Shown here: one piece after another, positions 7,714-17,839 of the stretch | Layout: each line of letters starts with the position of its first letter | Numbering within the stretch: the first letter of the stretch is position 1 | NCBI RefSeq assembly: GCF_000686605.1 | Contig: NZ_JMLC01000001.1 | Location: 1 to 64,000, forward strand | DNA from: Streptococcus sobrinus DSM 20742 = ATCC 33478 | GTDB lineage: Bacteria; Bacillota; Bacilli; Lactobacillales; Streptococcaceae | DNA length: 64,000 nucleotides | Direction: 5' to 3' | Notes under the pieces: model-generated | Database searches by the model: none | What the model saw: only the letters and a program-made list of their open reading frames with translations | What the model was told of the DNA's origin: nothing | Made by a program: the position numbers and the translations under genes

Positions 7714-8601
7714 ATGAAGTGGAAAAAGATAATTGGAATTATTACAGTGGCCATTGCAGCCACCTTATTCTTGACAGCTTGTGGTTCCAAGTCAAGCAGT
7801 AAAAATGAGCTTAAGGTTGGTATCATGACCTTGGATGATACAACAAAACCTGTCTGGGACCAAGTTAAAAAGGATGCTGCTAAAAAAGGAATAACTATCA
7901 AATACGTTCAATTTACAGACTATAACCAACCTAATAAGGCCCTGTCAACAGGACAAGTTGATGTCAATGCTTTCCAGCACTATTATTTTCTTAATAACTG
8001 GAACAAGGAAAACAAGGGGAATCTAGTGGCGGTTGGAGATACGCTTATCAGCCCAATCCGCCTCTTCTCACAAACAAACTCATCTGGTAAGGCAGAATAT
8101 TCGAGTGTCAAGGATCTTCCGGAGGGAGCTAAAATCGCTATCCCTAACGATGCTTCCAATGAGAGCCGTGCTCTCTTCTTGTTGCAGGCAGCTGGTTTGA
8201 TTAAGCTCTCAACCAAGAATGGTGCTCTAGCAACTTTGAAGGATATTACTGAAAATTCTAAGGATATTAAAATTACAGAGGTTAGTGCTGAACAATTAGT
8301 GAGCAACTTGAAGAATAAATCTTTAGATGCTGCTGTTATCAATAATGCCTATGCCCAAGAAGGAAAGATTGATTATAAGACAACACTTTATACAGAAGCT
8401 ATCGATGCGACTTCAAAGGATTGGGTCAATGTGATTGCAGCGAAGAAGAACTGGAAAAAATCTAACAAGGCTGATGCTATTAAGACTTTAGTCAAGATTT
8501 ACCAATCAGATAAGATTGCAAAATTGATTAATAAGTCAACTAATGGTGTTGACAAAGCTGCTTGGAAGGGTGCTCCCAAGCTAGCGTCATCCAGTAAGTA
8601 A
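7714..8601 (+). CDS. metQ: Methionine-binding lipoprotein MetQ (NlpA family)
   Basis: The surface lipoprotein that feeds L-methionine to the MetN-MetI transporter. The 295-aa protein has a signal peptide with lipobox LTAC (Cys near residue 23), a Ser-rich linker, and the NlpA/MetQ fold: ELKVGIMTLDDTTKPVWDQV after the linker, GQVDVNAFQHYYFLNNW near residue 80, and PNDASNESRALFLLQAAGLI near 145. AGAGGTTCTCTT precedes the ATG. metN and metI follow after a peptidase gene, which fixes the assignment. A hairpin after the gene could make metQ mRNA more abundant than the downstream genes. Confidence 0.93.
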   Translation: MKWKKIIGIITVAIAATLFLTACGSKSSSKNELKVGIMTLDDTTKPVWDQVKKDAAKKGITIKYVQFTDYNQPNKALSTGQVDVNAFQHYYFLNNWNKENKGNLVAVGDTLISPIRLFSQTNSSGKAEYSSVKDLPEGAKIAIPNDASNESRALFLLQAAGLIKLSTKNGALATLKDITENSKDIKITEVSAEQLVSNLKNKSLDAAVINNAYAQEGKIDYKTTLYTEAIDATSKDWVNVIAAKKNWKKSNKADAIKTLVKIYQSDKIAKLINKSTNGVDKAAWKGAPKLASSSK

Positions 8602-8620
8602 TAAAAGACTAGATGAAGAT

Positions 8621-8662
8621 AAGAGGAGCTGAGTCATTTGTGTTTTCAGCCCTCTTTTATTA
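8621..8662 (+). terminator. Hairpin between metQ and the M20 peptidase gene
   Basis: AAGAGGAGCTGA and TCAGCCCTCTT pair with one internal mismatch, followed by TTATTATT. It probably allows partial read-through, giving excess binding protein over permease. Confidence 0.6.
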
Positions 8663-8678
8663 TTAGGAGGACGTCTTA

Positions 8679-10052
8679 ATGACTAATTCAAGAGAGCAAG
8701 AACAAATTAATAAGTTTAACCACGATCAGCTGACTCAAGAATATTTTGCTATTCTAAAAGAATTAATTGCTAAAAAATCCATCTTTGCTCAAGAGATTGG
8801 TTTGGCAGAAGTGGCGGACTATCTGGGGAAAATTTTCAGTCAGGCTGGAGCTGAAGTCTTCATTGATGATAGCTATAAGGCTCCCTTTTTCATTGCCAAG
8901 TTCAAGAGTCCCAATCCCCAAGCTAAGACCATCATTTTTTATAACCATTATGATACGGTTCCAGCTGATGCAGATCAGGTTTGGACTGGAGATCCATTTA
9001 GTTTAACGACAAGAGATGGTTATATCTACGGCCGTGGTGTTGATGATGATAAGGGTCATATCATTGCACGGTTGACAGCTGTGCGTAAGTACTTGGAAGA
9101 AGAGGGAGACCTACCCCTTAATCTTACCTTTATGATAGAAGGAGCTGAAGAGTCTGCTTCAACAGATTTAGAAAAGTACTTAGAAAAGCATGCCGAAAAG
9201 CTTTTGCCAGCTGATTTTTTAATCTGGGAACAGGGAATTAAAAATGTTAAGGGGCAGTTGGAAATTACGGGTGGCAATAAGGGGATTATTACCTTTGACT
9301 TATCCGTTAAAAGTGCCAGTGTAGATATCCATTCAAAATTTGGTGGTGTGATTGAATCTGCAACCTGGTATCTCCTTAAAGCTATTAATAGTATGCGAGA
9401 TGACAAGGGACGCATTCTGATTGATGATATTTACGAGCAGGTCCAAAGGCCTTCACCAAGAGAATTGGAGCTGGTTGAACAATATGCTATCGAGAACGGG
9501 GATAATTTAAGTCAGTTGTATGACTTAAAGCTACCGGTGATGCTTGAGGATAGGCGAGACTTTCTAAGGAGATACTTCTTTGAGCCTGCTTTAACTATAG
9601 AGGGAATTAGTTCCGGTTATCTGGGGCAAGGCGTCAAAACTATTATTCCTTCAACGGCTACTGCTAAGATGGAAATGCGATTGGTGCCGGGATTGACACC
9701 GCTTGATGTTATTGATAAAATTAAGCGTCATCTGCTCAGGCATGGCTTTGACCAGGTTGAGGTAATTTATACTCTCGGCGAGGAAAGTTATCGATCTGAT
9801 ATGTCGGCTGGACCCATTCTTCGAGTCAGTAATTTGGCCAAAGACTTGTATCCAGCAGGAATTGCCCTCTTGCCAACAGCTGCTGGGACAGGTCCTATGC
9901 AACTGATTCATCAAGCCCTGCAGGTCCCTATGGCGGCCTTCGGTCTTGGAAATGCTAATAGTCGAGATCATGCAGGCGACGAAAATATTTCAATTGCAGA
10001 TTATTATACTCACATTGAATTAGTTAAGGAGTTAATAAAGTCCTATGAGTGA
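8679..10052 (+). CDS. M20 family metallopeptidase
   Basis: A 457-aa cytoplasmic zinc peptidase or amidohydrolase of family M20. Metal-site motifs are visible: [11 protein letters not shown] near residue 88 (His, Asp), [10 protein letters not shown] near 118 (bridging Asp), [10 protein letters not shown] near 150 (catalytic Glu pair), and a late His in [10 protein letters not shown] near 432. The central dimerisation domain is present. Its place between metQ and metN, overlapping metN by eight bases, suggests it processes an imported or internal dipeptide or N-acyl amino acid linked to methionine supply. That role is inferred. GGAGGA precedes the ATG. Confidence 0.88.
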   Translation: MTNSREQEQINKFNHDQLTQEYFAILKELIAKKSIFAQEIGLAEVADYLGKIFSQAGAEVFIDDSYKAPFFIAKFKSPNPQAKTIIFYNHYDTVPADADQVWTGDPFSLTTRDGYIYGRGVDDDKGHIIARLTAVRKYLEEEGDLPLNLTFMIEGAEESASTDLEKYLEKHAEKLLPADFLIWEQGIKNVKGQLEITGGNKGIITFDLSVKSASVDIHSKFGGVIESATWYLLKAINSMRDDKGRILIDDIYEQVQRPSPRELELVEQYAIENGDNLSQLYDLKLPVMLEDRRDFLRRYFFEPALTIEGISSGYLGQGVKTIIPSTATAKMEMRLVPGLTPLDVIDKIKRHLLRHGFDQVEVIYTLGEESYRSDMSAGPILRVSNLAKDLYPAGIALLPTAAGTGPMQLIHQALQVPMAAFGLGNANSRDHAGDENISIADYYTHIELVKELIKSYE

Positions 10053-11106
10053 AGCGATTATTCAATTAGACCATATTGATATTACTTTCCACCAAAAGAA
10101 AAAGGTGATTGAGGCTGTCAAAGATGTGACTGTCCATATCAATCAAGGTGATATATACGGTATTGTTGGTTATTCTGGTGCTGGTAAATCTACCTTAGTG
10201 AGGGCTATCAATCTACTCCAAATTCCTACGGCAGGTAGGGTTAAAGTAGCTGGTGATACCTTGTTCGATAAGGAAAAGGTGACTTTAGATTCTGGTAAAT
10301 TACGATATAAACGTCGAGAAATCGGCATGATTTTCCAACATTTTAACCTGATGGCTCAAAAAACGGCAAGGCAAAATATCGCCTTTGCCCTCCGCCATTC
10401 GGACCTATCAAAGGAAGCGAAGGCTAAGAAGGTTGAAGAACTCTTAGACTTGGTAGGTTTGGCTGATAGAGCCGAGAATTATCCGGCCCAGTTGTCTGGT
10501 GGTCAAAAGCAACGGGTTGCAATTGCTCGGGCTCTGGCAAATGATCCTAAGATTCTGATTTCGGATGAATCTACCTCGGCCCTCGATCCCAAGACTACTA
10601 AACAAATTCTTGCTCTCCTGCAAGATTTGAATAAGAAATTGGGCTTAACAGTCGTTATGATTACCCATGAGATGCAGATTGTTAAGGAGATCTGTAATCG
10701 TGTGGCGGTCATGCAAAACGGCTCCCTAATTGAAGAAGGCTCCACCTTGGAAATCTTCTCCAATCCTAAGCAGCCCCTAACTCAGGATTTTATTAAGACA
10801 GCAACTGGGATAGATGAGGCCTTGGTTAAAATTAACCGTCAAGAGGTGGTTGAACATTTAGGAGTAAATGATCGTCTGGTCTTACTTCGGTATGCTGGAG
10901 CAGCAACAGATGAACCTTTGTTGAATAGCTTATACAAAAATTATGAGGTTTCAGCCAATATTCTTTATGCCAATATTGAAATTTTAGAGGATACGCCTGT
11001 GGGTGAGATGGTTGTCGTCTTATCTGGTCAACAGGTTGATACTGCCTTACAAGTTATTGAAAAGGCTGAAGTTTCCGTCACAATTTTGAAGGGAGGTAGC
11101 AAATAA
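10045..11106 (+). CDS. metN: Methionine ABC transporter ATP-binding protein MetN
   Basis: The ATPase subunit that drives methionine import. In 353 residues it has Walker [10 protein letters not shown] (about 41-49), Q-loop FQHFNLM, signature LSGGQKQR (about 150), Walker [13 protein letters not shown] and the H-loop MITHEM. The Walker B has Ser where most have a Glu neighbour Pro (SDES), as usual for MetN. A C-terminal NIL/ACT-type domain (about residues 265-350) matches the regulatory domain that senses methionine in MetN. It overlaps the M20 gene by eight bases and metI by one (TAATG), so the three are translationally coupled. Confidence 0.95.
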   Translation: MSEAIIQLDHIDITFHQKKKVIEAVKDVTVHINQGDIYGIVGYSGAGKSTLVRAINLLQIPTAGRVKVAGDTLFDKEKVTLDSGKLRYKRREIGMIFQHFNLMAQKTARQNIAFALRHSDLSKEAKAKKVEELLDLVGLADRAENYPAQLSGGQKQRVAIARALANDPKILISDESTSALDPKTTKQILALLQDLNKKLGLTVVMITHEMQIVKEICNRVAVMQNGSLIEEGSTLEIFSNPKQPLTQDFIKTATGIDEALVKINRQEVVEHLGVNDRLVLLRYAGAATDEPLLNSLYKNYEVSANILYANIEILEDTPVGEMVVVLSGQQVDTALQVIEKAEVSVTILKGGSK

Positions 11107-11795
11107 TGGAACTAATTGAAAAGTATTTACCTAATGCTTACCAGCTTGGTTGGACTGGCGATTTGGGTTGGTGGTCTGCGATTTTAGCGACCCTCTACAT
11201 GACCTTTTGGAGCTTTTTGATTGGAGGCTCTTTGGGGCTGATTGCCGGGCTCTTTCTTGTTTTGACAGGTCCTGGTGGTGTCATTGAAAATCGACTGGTT
11301 TTCTGGATTCTAGATAAAATTGTTTCCATCTTCCGTGCCATTCCATTTATTATTTTGTTGGCCATTTTGTCTGGACTAACTCTCTTGCTGGCGGGAACAA
11401 CTCTGGGGGCAACAGCTGCTTTGGTACCTTTATCAGCAGCGACCTTTCCCTTCTTTGCCCGCCAAGTTCAGGTGGTCTTCTCAGAAATGGATAGAGGGGT
11501 GATTGAAGCGGGTCAGGCTAGTGGGGCGACCCTCTGGGATATCATCAAAATCTATCTCAGTGAAGGCCTTCCGGAACTTATCCGTGTTTCTACGGTTACC
11601 TTGATTTCATTGGTTGGTGAGACTGCTATGGCGGGTGCCATTGGTGCTGGTGGTTTAGGGAATGTTGCTATTGCCTATGGTTACCAACGTTTTCAAGGCG
11701 ATATCACCCTAGTAGCGACTATCTTTATCCTACTCCTAATTTTCATCATTCAGTTCACAGGAGATTTCTTAACACATAAGCTCAGTCATAAATAA
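11106..11795 (+). CDS. metI: Methionine ABC transporter permease MetI
   Basis: The membrane channel of the methionine importer, 229 aa with five predicted membrane helices (about residues 25-55, 70-95, 98-115, 150-180 and 195-218). The cytoplasmic coupling motif reads EAGQASGATLWDIIKIYLSEGLP, typical of the binding-protein-dependent permease EAA loop (landmark near residue 138, cited in part). Start and stop of metN share one base with this gene, and GGGAGG lies just upstream. A perfect terminator follows within six bases of the stop. Confidence 0.95.
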   Translation: MELIEKYLPNAYQLGWTGDLGWWSAILATLYMTFWSFLIGGSLGLIAGLFLVLTGPGGVIENRLVFWILDKIVSIFRAIPFIILLAILSGLTLLLAGTTLGATAALVPLSAATFPFFARQVQVVFSEMDRGVIEAGQASGATLWDIIKIYLSEGLPELIRVSTVTLISLVGETAMAGAIGAGGLGNVAIAYGYQRFQGDITLVATIFILLLIFIIQFTGDFLTHKLSHK

Positions 11796-11800
11796 ATTTA

Positions 11801-11831
11801 GAGCCGAAATCAGCTTGATTTCGGCTCTATC
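11801..11831 (+). terminator. Terminator of the metN-metI unit
   Basis: GAGCCGAAATCA and TGATTTCGGCTC form a perfect 12-bp stem with a GCT loop. The tail TATCGTTT has only a modest T content. Confidence 0.75.
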
Positions 11832-12119
11832 GTTTGCAAGGAAGGCTTGAGATAACTCTGTCGAAGCAGTGGATAATACTACTTTACTAGAGTTGGTCTG
11901 GACAAAGAAATCTGCTATAGCAGATTTTATAGTCGCTATAAGAGAGGGCATAACCAAATAGAACGACAATGCCCTTTCCCCTGGCGATACAAAAATGAAC
12001 TGGCTGACCATGATGGTTCGTTTAAGGCCTTCGGGAAGGTAGACAGTCCATCTCTAGTTGCTGTAGTGTGAGATTAAGTTCTTCACTATCTAGGTTGAGC
12101 TTCTCAATCATCGCCTGTG
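11832..12119 (+). other. Gene-free stretch before sstT
   Basis: About 290 bases with no supported gene. Visible structure: the exact palindrome AAATCTGCTATAGCAGATTT (11908-11927), an AGGGCAT/ATGCCCT inverted repeat about 18 bases apart (about 11945-11978), and ACTCT/AGAGT near 11852-11893. An 80-codon minus-strand ORF (11769-12011) runs through the metI terminator, lacks a family signature and is not called. Confidence 0.4.
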
Positions 12120-12148
12120 TTGACGGAAGTTGGCTTTTGTATTAAGAT
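12120..12148 (+). promoter_or_regulatory. Candidate sstT promoter
   Basis: TTGACG at 12120-12125 and TAAGAT at 12143-12148 have 17-base spacing, about 48 bases before the TTG start. Confidence 0.5.
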
Positions 12149-12196
12149 GTTTTTATATATCATACTAAACGAACTGTTAGATAAAGAGGTAAAATT

Positions 12197-13432
12197 TTGA
12201 AACGCATACTGTTAACTTGGAATCGGACCAGTCTCTTAAAACGAATTGCCATCGGCGTTGTCATCGGTGTTATTTTGGGCTTAGTTATTCCTAAAGTTTC
12301 AATCATCGGGCTCTTAGGGAAATTATTTGTTGGGGCTCTCAAAGCTATTGCTCCGCTTTTAGTTTTTGCCCTGGTGGCCAATGCCCTATCGCAGACACGT
12401 GAAGGTCAGAAATCCAACATGACTACAGTTATTGGTCTTTACATGTTTGGGACTTTTGCAGCGGCCTTGACGGCGGTAATCTCCCACTACCTCTTTCCGA
12501 TTAAATTGACCTTATCTAGTGCGGCGACGAAGGCAGCAGCTAATGTCTCACAATCACCTCAGGGAGTTGGGGATGTTTTCCAATCCCTGCTTCTTAAGAT
12601 GGTCGATAATCCCATCCACGCCCTTGTAGAGGCTAATTATATTGGCGTTTTGGTCTGGGCAGTAGTTTTTGGTTTTGCCATGCGGACAGCTAGCCAACAT
12701 ACTAAGGAGCTATTGACGACTATTGCTGAAGTGACTTCGCAGATTGTTCGTTGGATTATTAACCTAGCTCCTTTTGGAATTCTGGGTCTGGTTTTTACAA
12801 CAATCTCGGAAAATGGGATTAGTGTTCTCTCTAGATATGGAATTCTCATTCTGGTTTTAGTAGGAACCATGCTTTTTGTTGCCTTAGTCGTTAATCCTAT
12901 TATTTCATTTATCATGATGCAGCGTAATCCTTATCCATTGGTTTTGCGGTGCCTGCGAGAATCTGGGATTACTGCCTTCTTTACGCGGTCATCAGCCGCA
13001 AATATTCCAGTCAATATGAAATTGTGTGCGGATTTAGGTTTGGATCCTGATACTTATTCGGTTTCGATTCCTTTAGGGTCAACCATCAACATGGCTGGGG
13101 CTGCTGTTACCATCAATGTCTTAACCCTGGCGGCCACTTCCACCTTGGGCATTCATGTCGATTTTGCGACCGCTCTGATTTTAAGTGTGGTTGCAGCTAT
13201 CTCTGCCTGCGGGGCCTCTGGGGTTGCCGGTGGTTCCCTGCTATTGATACCGGTGGCTTGTAGTCTCTTTGGAATTGATAATGACACAGCCATGCAGGTG
13301 GTCGGTGCCGGTTTCATCGTCGGTGTGGTCCAAGACTCCTGTGAAACGGCCCTTAACTCCTCCACCGATGTACTCTTTACCGCTGTTGCCGAATTCTCAA
13401 CCTGGGGTAAGAAGAAAGCCCTGGGGAAATAA
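12197..13432 (+). CDS. sstT: Serine/threonine:Na+ symporter SstT
   Basis: A dicarboxylate/amino-acid:cation symporter (DAACS) that takes up serine and threonine with sodium. The 411-aa protein has the expected multi-spanning profile and the two re-entrant loop regions: serine-rich [14 protein letters not shown] (about residue 265) and [12 protein letters not shown] (about 295), with the second hairpin [16 protein letters not shown] near 335. The start is TTG 12197, seven bases after AGAGGT; the N-terminus [17 protein letters not shown] matches SstT. It stands alone between two terminators. Confidence 0.93.
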   Translation: MKRILLTWNRTSLLKRIAIGVVIGVILGLVIPKVSIIGLLGKLFVGALKAIAPLLVFALVANALSQTREGQKSNMTTVIGLYMFGTFAAALTAVISHYLFPIKLTLSSAATKAAANVSQSPQGVGDVFQSLLLKMVDNPIHALVEANYIGVLVWAVVFGFAMRTASQHTKELLTTIAEVTSQIVRWIINLAPFGILGLVFTTISENGISVLSRYGILILVLVGTMLFVALVVNPIISFIMMQRNPYPLVLRCLRESGITAFFTRSSAANIPVNMKLCADLGLDPDTYSVSIPLGSTINMAGAAVTINVLTLAATSTLGIHVDFATALILSVVAAISACGASGVAGGSLLLIPVACSLFGIDNDTAMQVVGAGFIVGVVQDSCETALNSSTDVLFTAVAEFSTWGKKKALGK

Positions 13433-13453
13433 GTATAGATTCATAATGGATAC

Positions 13454-13488
13454 AAAGCTCTGGTCAGAAAAAGTGGTCAGGGCTTTTG
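13454..13488 (+). terminator. Terminator after sstT
   Basis: AAAGCTCTGGTCA and TGGTCAGGGCTTT pair with G-T wobbles around GAAAAAG, followed by T-rich sequence. Confidence 0.65.
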
Positions 13489-13540
13489 GCATTTGTAGGG
13501 TCATTCCTGGCTAAAAACTTTTCCCAATAGTTAGCCCACA

Positions 13541-13710
13541 GTGAGTTAGCGAAGAGACTTGAGAAAGGGAAAACCGATGATGCTTTCCTTTTGAAGCTAG
13601 TGGGAGGCATAGGTGGGCCTCAGTAGGGGCTGCTGTTGCAAATTAAGATTTTCAAATCTTAATTTGCTTTGCTGACTAATCTTTTGCTTTTCCAATAGTA
13701 TCAGTATAAC
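13541..13710 (+). repeat. Intergenic repeat, copy 1 (second copy inverted near 60.5 kb)
   Basis: GATGATGCTTTCCTTTT (from about 13576), the hairpin CAAATTAAGATTT/AAATCTTAATTTG (about 13648-13676) and the tail CTTTTGCTTTTCCAATAGTAT reappear, inverted, at about 60440-60570. The first part translates as a relic ELAKRLEKGKTDDAFLLKLV (from about 13543), resembling the C-terminus of the 60.5-kb ORF. It looks like a decayed element or gene end, not a live gene. Confidence 0.55.
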
Positions 13711-13750
13711 TGGTTATAGAAAATAGCTAAGTTTATGACCTTCTTGGGTG

Positions 13751-13759
13751 TGCTATAAT
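13751..13759 (+). promoter_or_regulatory. Extended -10 promoter of the SAM hydrolase-ECF operon
   Basis: TGCTATAAT at 13751-13759 is a perfect extended -10. The -35 region (TTTATG, 16 bases upstream) is poor. The start codon at 13792 follows after AAAAGGAAGG. Confidence 0.6.
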
Positions 13760-13791
13760 GAAAACTAATATCACTAAAAAGGAAGGCTTCT

Positions 13792-14628
13792 ATGGCAAAT
13801 AATTTATTAGTTTTACAGTCGGATTTCGGTCTCGTTGATGGAGCTGTTTCGGCCATGGTTGGGGTTGCCTTGCAGGAAGATGGTGATTTAAAAATTCATC
13901 ATCTGACTCATGATATCACTCCCTATAATATTTTTGAAGGCTCCTATCGCCTCTTTCAAACTGTTGAATACTGGCCAGGGGGGACAACTTTTATCTCTGT
14001 CGTTGACCCGGGTGTCGGGTCTGACCGCAAAAGTGTGGTCGCTCTGACACAAAAAAATCAATATATTGTCACTCCTGATAATGGGACCCTGTCTTATATC
14101 AAGGAACATATTGGTATTAAGGCTGTTCGCGAAATTTCCGAGCTCAAGAATCGCCGTGAAAATACTGAACTTTCCTATACCTTTCACGGTCGAGATGTCT
14201 ACGCCTATACGGGTGCTAAATTAGCTTCGGGTCACCTTGCTTTTGAGGATGTGGGTCCAGAGCTCTCGGTTGAGCGAATCATTGAACTGCCAGTAGTTGA
14301 GACATTAGTAGAGGAAAATCTGGTTCGCGGAGCGGTTGATATTTTAGATGTCAGGTTTGGTTCGCTCTGGACTTCCATCAAGAATGATGAGTTCAATGCT
14401 CTAAAACCTAAGTTTGGCGACCGCTTTGAAGTGACGATTTTCAATAACGATATGCTGGTCTATCAAAATCAGGTCACCTACGGCAAGTCCTTTGCCGATG
14501 TCCGGATTGGCCAACCGATTATTTATATTAATTCGCTCTATCGTGTCGGGTTGGCCATTAATCAAGGGTCCTTTGCCAAGGCCTACAATGTTGGTCCCCA
14601 GTGTCGGATTGAAATCAAAAAGATTTAA
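13792..14628 (+). CDS. SAM hydrolase / SAM hydroxide adenosyltransferase (DUF62 family)
   Basis: DUF62 proteins, related to fluorinase and chlorinase, use hydroxide to split S-adenosylmethionine into adenosine and methionine. The 278-aa sequence has the signature SDFG near residue 10, the conserved Asp-rich HDITPYNI near 40, FISVVDPGVGSDRK near 65, TPDNGTLSYI near 92 and FHGRDVYAYTGAKLA near 128, where the GRD triad coordinates hydroxide. It is the first gene of an operon with an ECF transporter 15 bases downstream, so the reaction may supply or recycle that transporter's substrate. The link is inference. Confidence 0.88.
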   Translation: MANNLLVLQSDFGLVDGAVSAMVGVALQEDGDLKIHHLTHDITPYNIFEGSYRLFQTVEYWPGGTTFISVVDPGVGSDRKSVVALTQKNQYIVTPDNGTLSYIKEHIGIKAVREISELKNRRENTELSYTFHGRDVYAYTGAKLASGHLAFEDVGPELSVERIIELPVVETLVEENLVRGAVDILDVRFGSLWTSIKNDEFNALKPKFGDRFEVTIFNNDMLVYQNQVTYGKSFADVRIGQPIIYINSLYRVGLAINQGSFAKAYNVGPQCRIEIKKI

Positions 14629-14643
14629 GTTGAGGAGGTCATT

Positions 14644-15192
14644 ATGACAAAAAATAATTCTATTAAAACCGTTGTAGCAACTGGGATTGGTGCAGCTCTG
14701 TTCGTGATTATCGGGATGTTCATCAATATTCCCATCTTTGGCAATACCAGTATTCAATTACAATATGCCGTTCAGGCTCTCTTTTCGGTTATCTTTGGTC
14801 CAGTAGCTGGCTTTTTTATCGGCTTTATCGGCCATGCCTTAAAGGACGGAATTCAATACGGGAGTATTTCTTGGGCTTGGGTTTTAGCCAGTGGTCTGAT
14901 TGGCTTAGGACTTGGCCTCTTTCGACGATTTTACGATGTCAGTAAAGGGAAATTTGCTCTTAAGGAATTGATTTACTTCAATCTGGTTCAGGTTATTACG
15001 GTTTATATCGCTTATGGTCTAATCTGTCCTCTTGGTGATCGTCTGATGTATAAACAAGCTTGGTCCTATCTCTTTGCTCAGGGCCTAATTGCAGGAACGG
15101 CTAATGTCCTAACTATTGCCGTTGGGGGTACCATTTTATTGAGTATCTACGCTAAGACCCGAGTTCAGTCAGGCAGCCTTACTAAAGATTGA
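14644..15192 (+). CDS. ECF transporter substrate-binding S component (UPF0397)
   Basis: A 182-aa membrane protein of the UPF0397 family, the substrate-specific subunit of an energy-coupling-factor importer. Five to six membrane segments are visible: about residues 8-30, 38-62, 70-95, 105-130 and 140-170. The N-terminal [20 protein letters not shown] is typical. GAGGAGGTCATT precedes ATG 14644. The ATPase gene starts just past its stop. The substrate of UPF0397 systems is not firmly known, and I do not assign one. Confidence 0.85.
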   Translation: MTKNNSIKTVVATGIGAALFVIIGMFINIPIFGNTSIQLQYAVQALFSVIFGPVAGFFIGFIGHALKDGIQYGSISWAWVLASGLIGLGLGLFRRFYDVSKGKFALKELIYFNLVQVITVYIAYGLICPLGDRLMYKQAWSYLFAQGLIAGTANVLTIAVGGTILLSIYAKTRVQSGSLTKD

Positions 15193-15194
15193 TT

Positions 15195-16877
15195 ATGAAA
15201 CCATTTATAGAATTTAAGGATTTTTCCTTTAAGTACGATGCCCAAAAAGAGCCAACTCTAAAGTCTCTTAATCTTAAGATTGAAAAAGGGCAGAAGGTTT
15301 TGATTATTGGGCCGTCCGGTTGTGGAAAATCGACCCTAGCCCAGATTATCAATGGAATTATTCCCAATACCTATCAGGGTGAAAGTAAGGGGAGCTTTTT
15401 GATAGATGGTCAGCCTGCTTTTGACCGGTCTATTTACGAGAAATCTCACTTGGTCAGCACAGTTTTACAGGATACTGATGGTCAATTTATTGGTTTATCA
15501 GTTGCGGAAGATTTGGCTTTTGCTCTGGAAAATGACTGCTGTCCTCGCCCAGAGATGGTTGAAACTGTTCATAAGTGGGCAGATAAACTGGATCTCTTGG
15601 AACTGCTGGACCAGCGACCGCAGGATTTATCTGGCGGTCAGAAACAGCGGGTCAGTTTGGCAGGGGTCTTGATTGATGAGAGCCCAATTTTACTGTTTGA
15701 TGAGCCCTTGGCCAATTTGGATCCTAAATCTGGCCAGGACACCATCACCCTTATTGACCAGCTTCATCGGGAGACTGGTGCTACTACCTTGATTATTGAA
15801 CACCGCTTGGAAGATGTTCTCTATCACCCAGTAGATAAGATTATTTTGATCAATGAGGGGCAGATACTTTTTGATGGGAGTCCCGATCAGCTTTTGGCCA
15901 CAAAGCTTTTGGCTGAGAATGGAATCCGTGAGCCGCTTTACATCTCAGTTTTACGTCAGTTAGGTTTGGATTTAGCAAGTCAGTCCCACCTTTCAGATTT
16001 GTCAAGTCTGAATCTATCCCAACTGGACTTTGCTGAGCAGTTTATTAGTCAGACTCCTAAGTCTAAGGAGTCTCTCCTGAGAGTCGAGCAACTGAGTTTT
16101 GCTTATAGATTCGACCATCCTATTTTAAAAGATATTACTTTGGATTTAGCCAAGGGAGAACGCCTGGCCCTTGTCGGTAAAAATGGGGCTGGCAAGTCTA
16201 CCTTGGCTAAGGCCTTGACCAAGTTTGTTGAGGCAGAAGGTCGGTTTCTCTGGCAGGGACAAGATATTTCTGGGGATTCAATCAAGGAGCGTGCTAGCCG
16301 GATTGGCTATGTCCTACAAAATCCTAACCAGATGATTAGTCAGCCCATGGTTTTTGACGAAGTTGCCAAGGGCTTGCGTCTACGAGGCTTGGAAGAAGAA
16401 GAGGTCAAGGAGAAAGTATTTGCCAGTTTAAAGACTTGCGGTCTCTATGAGTTTCGTCAGTGGCCAATTTCGGCTCTATCCTATGGTCAGAAGAAACGTG
16501 TTACCATTGCATCAATCCTCGTCTTAGAGCCAGAAATCATCCTGTTAGACGAGCCGACGGCTGGCCAAGATATGCAGCATTATACAGAATTTATGGACTT
16601 TTTAGATGAGCTTAATCAAGCGGGACAGACCATTGTCATGATTACCCACGATATGCAGTTGATGCTGGACTATTCGGATCGCTGTTTAGTAATAGCAGAT
16701 GGCAAAATTTTAGCTGATAAATCTCCAATGGAAGTTTTGTCAGATCGGAACTTACTAGAGATGGCTAACTTGAAAGAAACCAGTATCTTCCAATTGGCTG
16801 AGAAAATGGGGGTAAATCCTCTAGCTTTGAGTCAATTTTACCGTCAGAAGAAGGAGGAGCTTGCTAATGACAAATAA
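15195..16877 (+). CDS. ECF transporter ATPase, two ABC domains fused
   Basis: One 560-aa polypeptide carries both ATPases of the ECF module. Domain 1: Walker [10 protein letters not shown] (about residue 37), signature LSGGQKQR (about 148), Walker [13 protein letters not shown]. Domain 2: Walker [10 protein letters not shown] (about 327), signature variant LSYGQKKR (about 430), Walker [13 protein letters not shown]. This YkoD-like layout is usual beside UPF0397 proteins. ATG 15195 is chosen; an in-frame TTG at 15189 overlaps the S-component stop. The next gene starts 11 bases before its stop. Confidence 0.92.
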   Translation: MKPFIEFKDFSFKYDAQKEPTLKSLNLKIEKGQKVLIIGPSGCGKSTLAQIINGIIPNTYQGESKGSFLIDGQPAFDRSIYEKSHLVSTVLQDTDGQFIGLSVAEDLAFALENDCCPRPEMVETVHKWADKLDLLELLDQRPQDLSGGQKQRVSLAGVLIDESPILLFDEPLANLDPKSGQDTITLIDQLHRETGATTLIIEHRLEDVLYHPVDKIILINEGQILFDGSPDQLLATKLLAENGIREPLYISVLRQLGLDLASQSHLSDLSSLNLSQLDFAEQFISQTPKSKESLLRVEQLSFAYRFDHPILKDITLDLAKGERLALVGKNGAGKSTLAKALTKFVEAEGRFLWQGQDISGDSIKERASRIGYVLQNPNQMISQPMVFDEVAKGLRLRGLEEEEVKEKVFASLKTCGLYEFRQWPISALSYGQKKRVTIASILVLEPEIILLDEPTAGQDMQHYTEFMDFLDELNQAGQTIVMITHDMQLMLDYSDRCLVIADGKILADKSPMEVLSDRNLLEMANLKETSIFQLAEKMGVNPLALSQFYRQKKEELANDK

Positions 16878-17697
16878 GTTTATTGGTTACCGTCATGGTC
16901 AGGGTTTCCTCTATCAACTATCCGGTAGTAGCAAGATGATTTTCTTCATTCTGGTTTCCATTGCCGCTATGGCTACCTATGATACTCGCTTTATTTTGGC
17001 TCTTGGTCTTTGTTCTGTTATTCTCTTTCGCTGGGCTAAGATTAAGTGGGCTGATATTTCTTTTGCAATGACAGTAGTCTTTCTGATTGCCCTTTTTAAT
17101 CTGCTTATGGTCTATCTCTTCTCACCTTCTTATGGAGAAGAGATTTACGGGGCTAAAACACTGTTATTTGCTGGCTGGGGGCGATTCTATATTACTAGTC
17201 AGGAAGTCTTTTATCTCTTTAATCTGATTCTCAAATACTTCTGCACAGTTCCCCTAGCTATACTCTTTTTGATGACCACCCACCCCAGCCAGTTTGCTGC
17301 CAGTCTCAATCGGATTGGCCTTCCCTATAAATTAGCCTACTCGGTTAGTCTGACCCTACGTTATATTCCTGATGTTCAGGAGGAATTTAACATGATTAAG
17401 TTGTCACAAGAGGCATGCGGTCTGGAATTATCTAAGAAAGCTAATTTGATTAGTCGAATCAAGGGGAATTTGCAGATTGTCATTCCTTTAATTTTGGGTT
17501 CTCTTGAGCGGATTGACACGATAGCAACTGCAATGGAATTGCGTCGTTTTGGCAAGTTCAAGAAACGGACCTGGTATCAGGCCCAGCCTGCAACTGCTAA
17601 AGATTGGCTGGTTCTAGCTTTAGCTCTGCTAATTTTGCTTATCAGCATTGGTTTAATTTTTTTGAATCAAGGTCGCTTTTATAATCCTTGGGCCTAG
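16867..17697 (+). CDS. ECF transporter transmembrane component (EcfT/CbiQ type)
   Basis: The T subunit that couples the ATPase to the S component, 276 aa. It shows N-terminal membrane helices (residues about 18-60 and 65-90), central helices (about 115-145), and the cytoplasmic coupling helices with the motif [16 protein letters not shown] and later [24 protein letters not shown], which contains the Ala-Met-Glu-x-Arg motif of T components. A last helix lies at about 238-262. GAAGGAGGAG sits upstream of ATG 16867. This completes an operon of SAM hydrolase, S, A-A and T. Confidence 0.92.
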   Translation: MTNKFIGYRHGQGFLYQLSGSSKMIFFILVSIAAMATYDTRFILALGLCSVILFRWAKIKWADISFAMTVVFLIALFNLLMVYLFSPSYGEEIYGAKTLLFAGWGRFYITSQEVFYLFNLILKYFCTVPLAILFLMTTHPSQFAASLNRIGLPYKLAYSVSLTLRYIPDVQEEFNMIKLSQEACGLELSKKANLISRIKGNLQIVIPLILGSLERIDTIATAMELRRFGKFKKRTWYQAQPATAKDWLVLALALLILLISIGLIFLNQGRFYNPWA

Positions 17698-17800
17698 CAA
17701 CAGGTTGGGCTGGCTTAATCATACTCTTGCTTGTCTGGAGTCGCCCAGCTCCTGTTGGTCTAGAAACTTAGTGGATGATAGAATCCATTGAAATTGTAAA

Positions 17801-17832
17801 AAAGCTCTGACCATTCTGGGTCAGAGCTCTTT
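17801..17832 (+). terminator. Bidirectional terminator between ecfT and ktrA
   Basis: AAAGCTCTGACC and GGTCAGAGCTCTTT form a long stem around ATTCT, with A-tract and T-tract on the two sides. It can serve the plus-strand ECF operon and the minus-strand ktrA gene. A further CAACAGG/CCTGTTG inverted repeat lies at about 17698-17757. Confidence 0.8.
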
Positions 17833-17839
17833 GTCTGAT

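Noticed and set aside
11769-12011. 80-codon minus-strand ORF after metI
   Set aside because: It reads through the metI terminator stem and has no recognisable domain.
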